NCBI RefSeq assembly: GCF_024323335.1
Contig: NC_066583.1
Coordinates: 271,742,916-271,806,915 of the forward strand
DNA length: 64,000 nucleotides
Direction: 5' to 3'
From: Lathyrus oleraceus
Taxonomy: Eukaryota > Streptophyta > Magnoliopsida > Fabales > Fabaceae
Shown here: one piece after another, positions 46,585 to 58,781 of the stretch
Layout of the letters: every line of letters starts with the position of its first letter
How positions within the stretch are numbered: the first letter of the stretch is position 1
Translations under genes and position numbers: made by a program
Notes under the pieces: generated by a model
Told to the model about the DNA's origin: nothing
Databases searched by the model: none
The model's input: only the letters and a program-made list of their open reading frames with translations

Positions 46585-46589
46585 CTAGT
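46585..46589. repeat. Right target-site duplication of A (CTAGT)
   Basis: Matches the empty paralogue at 4635-4639 exactly, and the left copy CTAGC with one mismatch. Confidence 0.78.
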
Positions 46590-46937
46590 TGATTCATCAA
46601 TGATTTTGTGTCAAATGAATCAACATGAGCCTGGTTGAGATAGGTCCATCCCCTTTTATTTCTTGTGTGTGGTATGCTTTAGGATCTTGGTCATTATACC
46701 TTGTCTCTAACATGCATTAACACTAATATTTTTATTGCCCAACCTCAGATAGTTGTGACTTCTACATAAGTCCAATTATGATTGCTTAACATAGAGCTAA
46801 CTTTGTCTCAAAAGGCATAACATATTTGTAAGTGAGATTAGAAGTCTCTAATTCCTCATGGTATTGTGTGAAGATTTTACCTCTTTTCCTTTTATGAGAG
46901 CTAGTGGCATATTTATTGATTTATTCATGTTGGAGCC
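46590..46937 (+). mobile_element. Host LTR F, segment 3
   Basis: Continues the match to LTR G at 4640-4985 (for example ATCAACATGAGCCTG and AACATGCATTAACAC). The match ends at GTTGGAGCC, where fragment B starts; in G the sequence runs on as CTTCTCATGG. Confidence 0.8.
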
Positions 46938-47232
46938 TGTAGAGGTAAATTCATGATCATCAAGCTATGGATAAGCTAGACATCAAATAACAAGAGTCGC
47001 CACCACGCTTTTATTGTTTCCAAGGGAAAAGGGAAGAACTACGAACAAAACCCCAAAGTAAGAAGTTTTCAAATTAAAACTAATAAAATGCCAGAGATTA
47101 CAGGTAAGGGGGTTGGTTACATAGAGGGAAGGTGTTAGCACCCAAAATGTCCTAGGTACTCCTAGGTATCCCTTTTTTTTGTGCATATATATTTTTTACA
47201 AAGTGATGTTTACAAACAAATAGAATGGGGGG
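46938..47232 (-). mobile_element. B: terminal fragment of another Ogre-type LTR
   Basis: Begins TGTAGAGG on the plus strand, i.e. the 3' end of a minus-oriented LTR. It is the inverted counterpart of 6200-6496 (shared words: CAAGCTATGGATAA, GAGTCGCCACC, GGGAAGGTGTTAGCACCC). It is cut after 295 bp by element C; the rest should lie beyond C outside the window. GAGCC (46933-46937) is the probable left target duplication. Confidence 0.65.
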
Positions 47233-50200
47233 TGTAGTGGGGTTTTCATTACCTTTAGGTTTATTGACTAAACCAAAAGTCAACATACAATTCGAGTCGC
47301 CACAACACTTTTATTTGTCTAAAGGAAAGGCTAAAAAGCGAACAAAAGCCAAGTAAGAAGTTTTTCAAATCAAAAACTAATAAAAATGTCAGAGATCTAG
47401 GAAAGGGGGTTGGTTATGAAATGGGAAGGTGTTACGCACCCAAAACATCCTTAGTACTCTAAGGGAACCTCTTTTTGCAAATATGTGTTGTAGGTTGGTA
47501 TTTGTGAAAAGATTTGTGCAAAAGATTGGAGGGATGAGAAGAGAATAGATTATATTTACAAATTTTGTTGTTTGAATGGATTAACCCATTGCCTACGTAC
47601 CATCACAAAGGAGGATCAAAACCTCGTAGTTCGTGGTAAAAATTTCAAAGATTGGTGAATTGATTTTGATCAAAAGCCTTAAGGTCTTTTGTTATCAAAA
47701 GGAGAAAACTCAACCTAAACCAACAATCCACCATGTGAGGAAGGCTTCAACATGCTAGTGAGGGGTTAACCCTATAATAAGCATGGAAGGCTTATAATCC
47801 AACACTAAGGATGGGGTGAGATTTACATCAACCACTATGAAAACTCAAATCTATGACTAATGTTTTTGAAAAGATTTTAACAAGTGGCCATTGGAACCAC
47901 AAAACAATTTGGAATGAGTTATATTTACAAGTTAAATTTATTTACAAAATGAGGTCAAAGTTGGATTAAAGTTTATTTACAATAAGTATTTATGAAAATG
48001 GTTTTGAAAAGTCAAAGGCCTAAGGCATAGGTTTCTAATTTGAAATAAAGTCAAAGTTCTGAAAATGATTTTTGGCTTGGTTAGAATGGGGAGAAGAGAG
48101 AAGGGCTATTCCTAGAGCATACAAAGATAAGAGGGGAAATATAACCCTTGGAGTTCCTTTTCTTGGAGTCATCTAGAGATGACTCAAGATGCTCCTTTTC
48201 TTTGGACTTAGCACACAAACAATCAATCAATAATTTGGAATCAATCTCCTAGGATCTCCATTGGCTTGGCTATTAACTTGGCTACTCATGACAATGGTCC
48301 TCTTTTCACAATCTCAAGGTAAGGTTCCTATCACACAAAAGCACACACATCAAAAAGCTCACAACATAATAAAGGGAATGGACAAAGAATAAGTTTGAGG
48401 AGAAGTCCTTTGAGGTCAACTTTGAATTTTAGCATTCTAAAGGCATGAGGCCTAGTTGCTCTTCAACACATTTTGCATTCTAAAGGCATGAGGCCTAGTT
48501 GCTCTTGAACTCCTTTAAGCATGGGTAAATCCTAATTCTAAGTCCTTTCTCATTTTGCATTTTGGTTCAAATCAAAACAATCACAAAACAACATAAAATA
48601 GCATTATATTTATATACAATAATGGGATCAAATGAGCAAAAGAAAAATGACATAAACATAAAATATGTGCTCAAGTGAGCAAAGATGAAAATCAAGATGA
48701 ATAATGAGCAAGAAATAAATGACATTAAAAGTAAATGACAAGAATTTAAAGGCTCAAATTAAACTTAGTAGTTATAAAAAATATCAAATGAAGTCACAAA
48801 AATAATTAAAAACCATAATATGAAACTAGATTTTTCAAGAAAAATTTCAAAGTTGGTCTCATATTTTTCTGACTTCATATGAATTTTTAATGAATTTTTG
48901 AAAATGAAATGAATTAACAGAAAATAAAAAGAAAATGAAATAAGCGAAAAATACTCAGCCACCTGATCCAAATTCATTAATTGACGTGGCACAAGGCACG
49001 ACTTAGATCTGATGATACACGGTACACACGAGTCAACAGAGAAACACAAAGAATTAAATGAAGTAATTAAAACGGACGCACACGATTAGATCATGGAAGC
49101 AAGATCCAAAGGCTATAAGCATGCACACGTGGTGGTGGCGGTGGAAACCACCGTCTTCTCCGGCCAAGCAACAAATTCCGGCCAAATTTGCAGAGAAATG
49201 AACCTCAATGAAAATGAAAAACAAGGCCATGGAAATGAAGCTCGTGTGATGTAGATCATCACTGTACCAATGGATTTATTTCAATCTTCCTATATTGATA
49301 GAAAGATGAAGGAGGAGATCATGGTGTCCACACGGATTGTTCATGAAATTGCAAATTGAATGCATCAAAAGCTTGCCTCAAGTATAAGGACTTCAGAGAA
49401 CCACCAAAACACAAGAAAACTACATTGAAATAAGAGTTTCAGATCCAAAAAGTTTGAGTTAATACCTTCAAATTGATGAGCTTCTGGCCACAAATTCTTC
49501 AAGCTCTTTGCTCCTCTTTGATCTCTGAGTGTATGGAAGATGATTGGCTAAGGAATCTAGCTTTAAAACTCAGCTAATGTTGCTGAATTTCAAGCTCGAA
49601 AATCGGAAAAATTATGAGTGATTCCTTTGGTGAGGGCTATGGTTTCAGTGCAGCAGCATATGGGATCTCCAAAAGGTTGTTAAATGAAGCTCATGAGGTG
49701 TTTATTTATAGGTGAATGCAGCTGAAGTCACACTTTGCTCATGTGCATGAGAATTGAAAGTTTGAGTGCATGGGCTTTTGTGGATGTGTGAGAGACCCAT
49801 GGATGGCTGAAGAAGCTTGCTGATTTCATGTGGAAGGCATTTGGTCGTGCACTTTGAGTGGAGAATGCTTGCATTTCAAGTTTTAGCATACAATATCAAA
49901 ATTGCACATAAATGAAAAGAAATTCGAAACTCAACAATGGTAGACCCCAAGGACTATTGTGAGTAATGGTTGGAAATATCTTGAAAAAAGGAACAAAAGT
50001 CATGTTGGGCAAAAAATCATTTGGCATGTGCTAATTGATCAAAACTAGCTTGGAAAGTCCAAGTGTAAAACATATTCAAATCATTTTGAAAAAGTCACCC
50101 AAAAGTAAGCTTAATCAAGCCCCACTGTCTTCATGATACAAGCTTTAAATGAGAAGATCTCCAACATAAAAGTTATATATATTTTCAATATGGTCAATCT

Positions 50201-51241
50201 AGACTCAAAGTTTACATCATTTGGATTTTCTATGACAAAGTTATGGGCATTTGAACTTGGGTACTTTTTCAAATTCAATGAATTAGGTCCAAGATGACCT
50301 ATAATATTTTGCATTATCACATGTATTTATGTTAGGATTATGAAATTTTGTCCAACATAACATTTGAAGTAGACATATCACTATTTCCAATTCCTTTTGT
50401 CTCAACTCAAAATAATAAAAATTAAGGAAGTTATGCCCTTGGTAATTTGACCCAAAATTAGGGTTTCAGTCAAAATGACCTATAATGTTTTGAAATGAAT
50501 GATGACCTTCCAAGCTTCAAATGGATTTTTGATGAACTTGAAAGTTGTTAATATGGTTCTTAGGAACATTATTTCTTTTGGGTTCATCCTCATTTGACAA
50601 ACACATCAAATATTGTAGCTCATTGAATCTCAGCTTAGTCAGATGACTTGACTGGTCAACTTTTCAAGGCCAAAGTTCCAATCTTGATGAATAAATGATT
50701 TAGGGGCCTCAAATAGGCTCATATATGCATAAAAATGATAAATGAAAGTACTTACCTTGATTAAATTTGATCATAGGTTGAGATTGCTTCATGGGCAAGG
50801 CACAGTCAAAGCATAGTGAAATTAGGGTTTCCTTGGGAAACAATCTTCAAGCCCTTTGGGTTATCTTGATAAAATTGGAAAATTGAGATGCTTGGGAGAC
50901 ATATATGATGATTAGGAACTTTGAGGACCATTGTCATGCTTTTTCTCATCTTCATCTAGCCATTGCATTGGGCTTAGGAGCCTCCTAGGAGCATTGTGGA
51001 GCACATGATCACTTGAGCTTCAAAACAAAAAGAGTTAGTGACATATTTTTGTGCTTTTGGTTAGTAATCAAATAAGAAAAGTAATAATATACAATACAAG
51101 CATGCTTTGTGATCTCAAAACACTCAAACAAGTCCCAACCCTAGGGTTAAGGAGCCAAACATACCATGATCCTTGAGGCAATGCACTTGTGCAATAACAT
51201 GATGCCATGAGGGATCTTAGGGTCAAAATTAGGGTCTTACA
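47233..51241 (-). repeat. C 3' LTR
   Basis: 4009 bp; plus-strand start TGTAGTGGGG, end ...AGGGTCTTACA. The sense strand begins TGTAAGACCCTAATTTTGAC. Left end has the U5-like GAGTCGCCACAAC and GGTGTTACGCACCC words. A 43-bp tandem pair with GGCATGAGGCCTAGTTGCTC lies at about 48432-48515. Candidate TATA box on the minus strand at 49703-49710 (TATAAATA). ORFs inside are short and unsupported. Confidence 0.85.
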
Positions 51242-51258
51242 GATGCCCCTATTTAAGG
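51242..51258 (-). other. C polypurine tract region
   Basis: Minus-strand AATAGGGGCATC immediately before the 3' LTR, identical to E1. Confidence 0.75.
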
Positions 51259-54200
51259 TCATTCTAGCCGGATATATGAAGGTTAAAATCTTCGTTTCGA
51301 CGAGATATAATGGGCTTAAATAATAACAAAGAGACGAATTTTGTTCCCTAAGAGACCTCATGATGCAAATGTATGTAAGCAAAATAAAATCTTCATGGTG
51401 AATAATTGCCACAAAGGAAAAGAAATCGGGAGAAACTGAAAATCCACAGGAGTAACACACTCACTAGGGAGACAGAGACTCTGGGAGAAATAAGGTAAAA
51501 ATGCGTGAGCAGGTCACGACTTGAAAACTTCCTGGGAGACACGAAGGGATTCCATGAAAATAAATCGATGGAAAGACTCGAGCTGATGCAAAGATGCATG
51601 TATTGGGGAATATGCCAATACAGCAAAACTATCCACAAAGGATACATCGGATAAAAAATCCGGACTCAGACGGGGATTTCCACAAAGGACTCAGCTGCGA
51701 AAGAAACAACGAGATATTACCGGTTACTAGGTAATAAACTCAAAGGGAGACATGTTATCGAAACACCGGTTACTGGGTGAGAGAATAACACGCTCAGGAA
51801 GAAAGAATATCTATGACCGGTATAAGGGTGAAAGATATCAATCATCCGAAACATCTGAGGAGGACCCAAAAGGCACATCTCAACTCAGGAAGAACTGACT
51901 CCACAGGGGACAAAAAGTCATAATAGGGAGCAGAAGGAAGGAACACCAGGGATACCGGTTACTGGGTATATAATAGGTGACCAACCAGACGTGAATTGGG
52001 AACATATCCAAGACACTCATCATACGAAAGGAGGGCTGAAAAAGCAAACTCGTCCTGCAGGATGGACATTCGTTTCCACAAGGAAATACGAACCTTACTC
52101 GACTGGGGAAGAAAAAGACTTCGACTGAAGAGCGCATGAGATATATTATCTACTACCGTTATATGGGTAAGACGTAAATAACATACTCGCATGGAAGATT
52201 ATCCGCAACCGGTTACTGGGTTAATAAAGGATAAATCAACCAAAAAGAAAGGACATCGGGATACCGGTTACTGGGTATAAAGTGATGACCAATCAGAAGG
52301 AGAAACAATCATTACCAAACAAGGGTAAATGAAAGATGACTCGCCAGGGATAACTTGCCTGACAAAAGCAATTATCCAAGAGATATATCACCGGTTACTG
52401 GGTGGTATACTCAAAAACGAAGGAATATCAATACCGATTACTGGGTAAAGATAACCAACAAAGAGGGGATTACATCTACCGGTTACTGGGTAGAAAACCA
52501 CATAAATAGGACTTACAACTACCGGTTACTGGGTCGAAGGCCACAAAATCCGTTGGGGAAAGGATGAACAATTACTGGTTACTGAGCAATTGAACAACTG
52601 AACCACAGGGAACTGCAGGGGATAACAAGAAGGGAAATCCATCTAGGAACAAACTAGAAGGACACCATCAAGCAAATACTCAACCCGATGAGGATATAAC
52701 TCAGGGGAGTAATCCATCCTGATATACAACTTGGGGAGGGAACTGAAACAATAATCATCCATGAGGACATAACTCAGTGGGGAAGAAAGAAGGAAAGATA
52801 GACACTTTCTGCCTATGGGGCTGACTATATATGGAGAGATCAGACACAAATATATGCTTGGGGAAGAACATTTCACCAATAGCAGGAGATAACAAGCAAA
52901 GATATATGACAAAGAATGCCTCATGAATATTTGAATGCTATGATTATGCATGTATATGCATGACTTGCGTATGATTAATGCTGACAAGCAGACATTTCTA
53001 ACACAAACAAGTCCAAGAACCATGAACAGACACTCGACAAACGTCTCGACAAGAAGGATGAAGCCTACTGGAGAACTCAGCTTGAGAATACCCAAGAAGG
53101 ATGAAAATAAATCATCGGGGATATCAAACCCTTCCCAAAGCTACACTCGCTGAGGATACAAAGAAGATGTATTCAGGAGCAGCGAAAGAAGATGATCAAA
53201 CAGAGAACTCAAACTCTGATGGGGATTATCTCTAGAATAAGAATAAACAAAGGAAGACTTTAATCGTAGCTGGTGATAAGCAAAGTCAAAGCTTCCAACT
53301 GTAGGAAATAACACTCTGCACAGGAGAAGTCTTCCAAGAGCAAACAATCCTAGCATAAGGAAGATGCAGAAAAGTATGTCGGGGAGTTTCCATCAACTCT
53401 CTTGGGGACAGGTGGTTTAATAACAAAAAGATCCGTCGGAGAAGAAACTCTATTGGGGAAGCTTATTTAAGGAACGATGTAAAACTCTGTGGGGAACAAC
53501 CACCAATCAGATGTACACCAATCAAAACATTCCCTTCTATCTTCCGGTGAGGAAACTCTGCAAAGGGGAATAATAGCATTTTGCTCCATTGGGGAAGGAA
53601 ATACACATCTTCACCACCAGCTCTCAATGCTAGAAGAAATCCTCAGACTCGGAGGAGATACAAACATCAAACTCTGATCTGGCAACCCTACTGGGGATAA
53701 GCTGTAAATGTTCTCGAGGAAACTACCCTTGCTGGAGAAAACGGAAATGAATCCTTCATCAAAAAGCGACATACCGGGGATACCCCTTTTCAAAATAAAT
53801 GAAAAGGAAAACAAGCCCTTCATCCATTGCACTAGGCAACTTCCTGCTAAGGAGACAATTATCTAGAAAGATAGCTCTGCAGGGAACACATGCTTACTCC
53901 GCTGGAGATTCTTACTCATGCTGGGGAAAGACGACCTCCCTAGTGAGTAGAAAATCAGGATAATGAGACAAGGAATATTCTCAACTTAAAGCATATCAAC
54001 TTTTATCAATCTATAAGGGATTTTAGGTCAGTATACACAAGGGATGACAACCATACAAATGATAAAACACAAATGCTAATGCCTGATATAGAGGGATATA
54101 CACCTCTAAAATATCGAAGCAAAAAAAGAAAAGAAGGGATCATTCACAGATCCACCAAATACCAATCATGGATTGCTAAAACCCCACGGGAGAAACAAGT

Positions 54201-54850
54201 ATGTATACACAAACAAACTACCCGGGAATGCATTGGATGAACATCCAAAATTTTTGCTAGGGGAAAGCAATCCATAAGACCGATCAATATACTGCCATCA
54301 AGGAGAACTTCTCTTACCAGACTCTCTGAGAAGCAGATGATATACTATTCTTTCTGCGCTCGCTGGGGAGACAACTTGAAAGATGGTGAAGAGGATATAA
54401 GGAGCAAAAATGCCAGAGTATGAGCAAATGTTTTACCCTTTGATGATCATACTATCCTTGGGAAAGCACTGAGGACACTCCACTTATCCTTTTTGTCATT
54501 GTGAATGTTCACTTTGTTTAAAACAGTTTATTCATGAAAACTTTATTTGTTTAAAACAATTATATTCATCAATTAAAACATGCAAACATTTGTTAAACAG
54601 AAACAAATAAGAGTGCAAAGAATTGGATAAAGGCTCAAATTTATTTAAGAGAATGATAGCCCGCAAATGGCGAGACTCCATGGATCTTTACAAATTTGAA
54701 ATTGGTGATATACATGGAAAAAGGGCTACATTGAACATAATGACCATTTCTCCACCGACTCTGAATCCACTGTATTCTAAACTTTGGTTGATGATGACTG
54801 AGCGAGAACCTTTGACAGACGACGGTTGTAGAACAAAGTCTCGTCAGGAT
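51259..54850 (-). other. C long 3' UTR
   Basis: About 3.6 kb, non-coding. 51700-52620 is the hairpin minisatellite. 52640-54500 holds weaker TGGGGA-type repeats similar to 18540-19950 of E1. The part 54470-54850 is closely related to 19900-20280 of E1 (for instance CATTGTGAATRTTCACTTTG, GATAGCCCGCAAATGG). No supported ORF. Confidence 0.75.
51700..52620 (-). repeat. C 3' UTR hairpin minisatellite
   Basis: About 13 copies of a CCGGTTACTGGG core with complementary flanks (plus-strand): ATTACC 51716-51721 with GGTAAT 51730-51735; CACC 51764-51767 with GGTG 51776-51779; ATACC 51952-51956 with GGTAT 51965-51969; TTATCC+AACC 52199-52210 with GGTT 52219-52222 and GGATAA 52229-52234; CATC+ATACC 52254-52265 with GGTAT+GATG 52274-52287; TCTACC 52475-52480 with GGTAGA 52489-52494. 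E1 has related units (e.g. 17330-17365, 17840-17880). Confidence 0.85.
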
Positions 54851-54864
54851 GCAGTTACTTGCCA

Positions 54865-55048
54865 AATCCCTAATGTTTGCCTAGATTGCCCCAGGGTGAG
54901 GTACTCAATCTAGCGGGATACATATTCATTTATTTTTTATGTCTCTAACTTTTTCCTGGATCGCCCTTTCGGGTTTTCAATCCACCGAGACGCTCATTTT
55001 TGCCTAAGCCGCCCTTTCGGGTTTTCAACTTAGCGAGCTATTCTGTTT
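54865..55048 (-). other. C post-integrase hairpin array
   Basis: Plus-strand arms: CTAGATTG 54881-54888 with CAATCTAG 54906-54913; TGGAT 54957-54961 with ATCCA 54980-54984; CTAAG with CTTAG (about 55001-55031). Inner stems are CCC/GGG around TTTC in the last two. It begins just after the integrase stop codon on the sense strand. Confidence 0.8.
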
Positions 55049-55054
55049 TTATTT

Positions 55055-58000
55055 TTAGGCGAAGTATTTCTTGACTGCATCTGAATTCACAGGACGAGTG
55101 AAATCCTCCCCATCCATAGTTGTGAGCAACAAAGCACCGCCTGAAAAGGCTCTCTTAAGAACGTATGGACCTTCATAGTTTGGAGTCCACTTGCCCCTGG
55201 AATAGGGCGAGAAAGACAAAACTTTCTTGAGCACGAGGTCACCTTCTCAGAACACACGAGGTTTGACCTTCTTATCAAAGGCTCTCTTCATCCTTTGTTG
55301 ATACAACTGACCATGGCACATGGCAGTTAATCTCTTCTCTTCAACTAAATTCAGTTGGTCATAACGACTCTGAACCCATTCAGCCTCAGTCGACTTGGCT
55401 TCCATCAAGAGTCTCATTGATGGGATCTCGACCCCTACGGGGAGCACAACCTCCATGCCATATACAAGGGAGAAAGGGGTTGCCCCTGTTGAAGTATGGA
55501 CGAATGTGCAATAGCCATGCAAAGCAAATGGCAGCATCTCATGCCAATCTTTGTACGTAACAACCAACTTCTGAATAATCTTCTTGATGTTCTTGTTAGC
55601 AACTTCAACAACCCCATTCATCTTGGGTCTATAGGGAGAAGAGTTATGATGTGCAATCTTGAACTCGCTACACAACTCTTTCATCATCCTATTGTTCAAG
55701 TTAGATCCATTGTCAGTAATGATCTTGTCTGGCACACCATATCGACATATAAGTTGGTTCTTGATAAACCTCACAACCACCTGCCTGGTCACATTTGCAT
55801 ACGATGTCGCTTCAACCCACTTGGTGAAGTAATCAATGGCTACGAGAATAAAACGGTGACCGTTCGACGCCTTAGGCTCAACCATGCCAATCATGTCAAT
55901 TACCCACATGGAGAAAGGCCATGGTGAGGAAATAACATTCAGAAGCGTCGAAGGAACATGAATCTTATCCGCATAAATCTGACACTTGTGGCATTTCTTC
56001 ACATATTTGCAGCAGTCAGACTCCATTGTCAGCCAATAGTAGCCTACTCTCAACATCTTTTTTGCCATAACATGTCCATTGGAATGAGTACCAAATGAAC
56101 CCTCATGGACTTCAGTCATCAACAGGTATGCTTCGTGTTTATCCACGCATCTGAGCAGAACCATGTCAAAATTCCTCTTGTAAAGCACATCACCATTAAG
56201 GTAGAAACTGCCAGATAATCTCCTCAAAGTCTTCTTGTCTTTAACAGATGCCCCAGGCGGGTAAGTCTGACTTTGGAGAAAGCACTTGATGTCATAATAC
56301 CATCGCTTATCATCTTTTACCTCCTCAACTGTAAACACGTGAGCTGGTCTATCCAAGCGCATCACAGTAATATTTGGGACTTCATTCCAATAATTGACAG
56401 TAATCATTGAAGCAAGCGTAGCGAGAGCATCCACCATCCGATTCTCATCTCGAGGAATATGATGGAAGTCAACTTTAGTAAAGAAAGTTGAAATCCTCCT
56501 CGCATAATCTCTATATGGGATGAGGCCAGGCTGATTCGTCTCCCATTCACCCTTAATCTGATTAACAACAAGGGCCGAATTGCCATAAACATCAAGATGT
56601 TTGATCCTAAGATCAATCCATTCTTCCAAACCCATAATACAAGCCTCATACTCCGCCATATTATTCGTGCATTTGAAAAGTTAGCCTTGCTGTAAAAGGA
56701 AAATGTGTGCCTTGAGGAGTAATAATCACTGCCCCAATACCATTTCCATACTGATTGACAGCACCATCGAATACCATACCCCATCGGGAACCAGGCTCTG
56801 GCCCTTCATCGAGCGTAGGCTCGTCGTAATCTTTCATCTTCAAATACAGAATCTCCTCATCAGGGAAGTCGTATCGCACTGATAATCTTCAATTGGTTGA
56901 TGCGCCAAATGGTCATCCAAGATACTACCTTTAATAGATTTTTGAGCTCGATACTCAATATCATATTCAGATAACAACATCTGCCAACGGGAAATTCTCC
57001 CAATTAAAGTAGGCTTCTCAAAGATATACTTGATCAGATCCATTTTGGATATCAACCAAGTTGTATGATTCAACATATACTGGCGTAAACGCTTAGCAGC
57101 CCAAGCCAAAGCACAACATGTCTTCTCAAGCATTGAGTACCGAGACTCACGGTGGGTGAACTTCTTACTCAAGTAGTAGATTGCATACTCTGTCTTTCCT
57201 GATTCATCTTGCTGACCAAGGACACAACCCATAAAATCATCAAGAACAATTAAGTACATAATCAATGGTCTCCCTTCAACAGGCGGAGACATAATCGGAG
57301 GCTCGGACAAATACTATTTGATACTGTCAAAGGCCCTTTGGAAATCCTCGTTCCAATCATGACGCTAATCTTTCCGGAGGAGCTTGAATATAGGCGCACA
57401 TGTGGCAGTCATGTGGGATATAAATCTCGAAATGTAATTCAAGCGGCCAAGAAAACCTCGGACTTTCTTCTCAGTTTTGGGTGCAGACATCTCTTGTATT
57501 GCTTTGACCTTGGCAAGATCAACTTCAATACCTCTCTCGTTGACAATAAAGCCCAATAACTTCCCGGAACGGACTCCAAATGTACACTTGTTCGGATTCA
57601 AGTGGAGTTTGTACTTCCTCAAACGCTGGAAAAGCTTCAACAAGTGTTCTACATGTTCAACTTCCGTTTTCGACTTTGCAATCATATCGTCGACATACAC
57701 CTCGATCTCCTTGTGCATCATGTCATGGAACAAGGTAGTCATAGCACGTTGATACGTGGCTCCGGCGTTCTTCAAACCGAAGGGCATCACTCGATAACAG
57801 AATGTTCCCTAAGGTGTGATGAATATTGTCTTTTCCATATCCTCGGGTGCCATTTTAATCTGATTATAACCGGAAAATCCATCCATAAATGAAAAGATAT
57901 TGAATTTAGCCGTATTGTCTACCAACATATCAATGTGTGGTAGAGGAAAATCATCTTTTGGACTAACTTTATTCAAGTCACGGTAATCCACGCACATTCG

Positions 58001-58508
58001 GACTTTTCCATCTTTTTTAGGTACAGGCACAATATTGGCCACCCATTGAGGATATGTAGAAGTCACCAGAAACCCCACATCAATTTTCTTCTGAACTTCT
58101 TTAATCTTCACTGCCATATCAGGATGAGTTCTTCTGAGCTTTTGCTTCACAGGCACACACCCAGGCTTCAACGACAAGAAATGTTGCACGATATCAGTAT
58201 CTAGACCAGGCATGTCTTTATACGACCAGGTAAATACATTGACATATTCTCGTAGCAACTCAATTAACCCCTTCTTAACAGACTCTTCAAGGAGTGCCCC
58301 AATCTTCACTTCATGAATGCAGTCTTCAGACCCCAAGTTGACTGTTTCCAGATCCTCAAGAAGTGGCTGAATGATCTTCTCCTCGTACTCAAGCAGACGG
58401 GTAATCTCATCAGGAATCTCTTCAACATCATCTTCTTCTGCCTCAAATACAGGGAACTCAAAGTTGGGAGATGGTGTTTGATCATCATGTTCAATGGGTT
58501 TGATCAAC
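55055..58508 (-). pseudogene. Broken pol (RT-RNaseH-aRNaseH-integrase) of C
   Basis: Starts after the acceptor ATGCAG at 58509-58514. RT motifs (YRDLNK, SFMDGFSGYNQIKM, YVDDMIAKS), the first RNase H (YLSKKFTHRESRYSMLEKTC), the second RNase H (GMVFDGAVNQYGNG, NNMAEYEACIMGLE) and integrase (D in FSMWVIDMIG, D in ITDNGSNLNNR, E in MNGVVEVANKN) are all present. Breaks: TAG 57809-57811, TAG 57365-57367, TAG 57314-57316, a frameshift near 56880, another near 56660-56680, and TGA 55247-55249. The frame ends normally at 55055. Not functional. Confidence 0.92.
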
Positions 58509-58781
58509 CTGCATAATGATTTTGAGTATAAAAGAGATTTCAGAATTCAAACAAGGCAAATCATTATGCAGATGAAAAATTGATTTTATTCTTTTTTTTA
58601 GGGTTTTATGGTGATCACTAATTTCATGCGAAAAGTAAAAAATGAAAAATAATTTGAGAAGACAAACATTTAACATGCGATTATTGAATGAATATCATTG
58701 TATTAACAAATTATGCCAACAATGTCTTCACTCCTCCTTTTGGCATGGGAGAAGGGTTTTAAACAGGAATGAACATATTAT
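58509..58781 (-). other. C intron position, donor changed
   Basis: The acceptor CATTATGCAG is conserved with E1, but where A and E1 have GA|GTAATTG element C has AC|ATAATATG, so the GT is AT. About 273 bp. Splicing at the family position is probably lost in this copy, or uses another GT a few bases upstream. Confidence 0.65.

Noticed and set aside
46938..47232. Part of the C LTR
   Set aside because: It has its own LTR-end motifs, repeated again from 47233, and matches the inverse of 6200-6496, so it is better explained as a separate LTR fragment cut by C.
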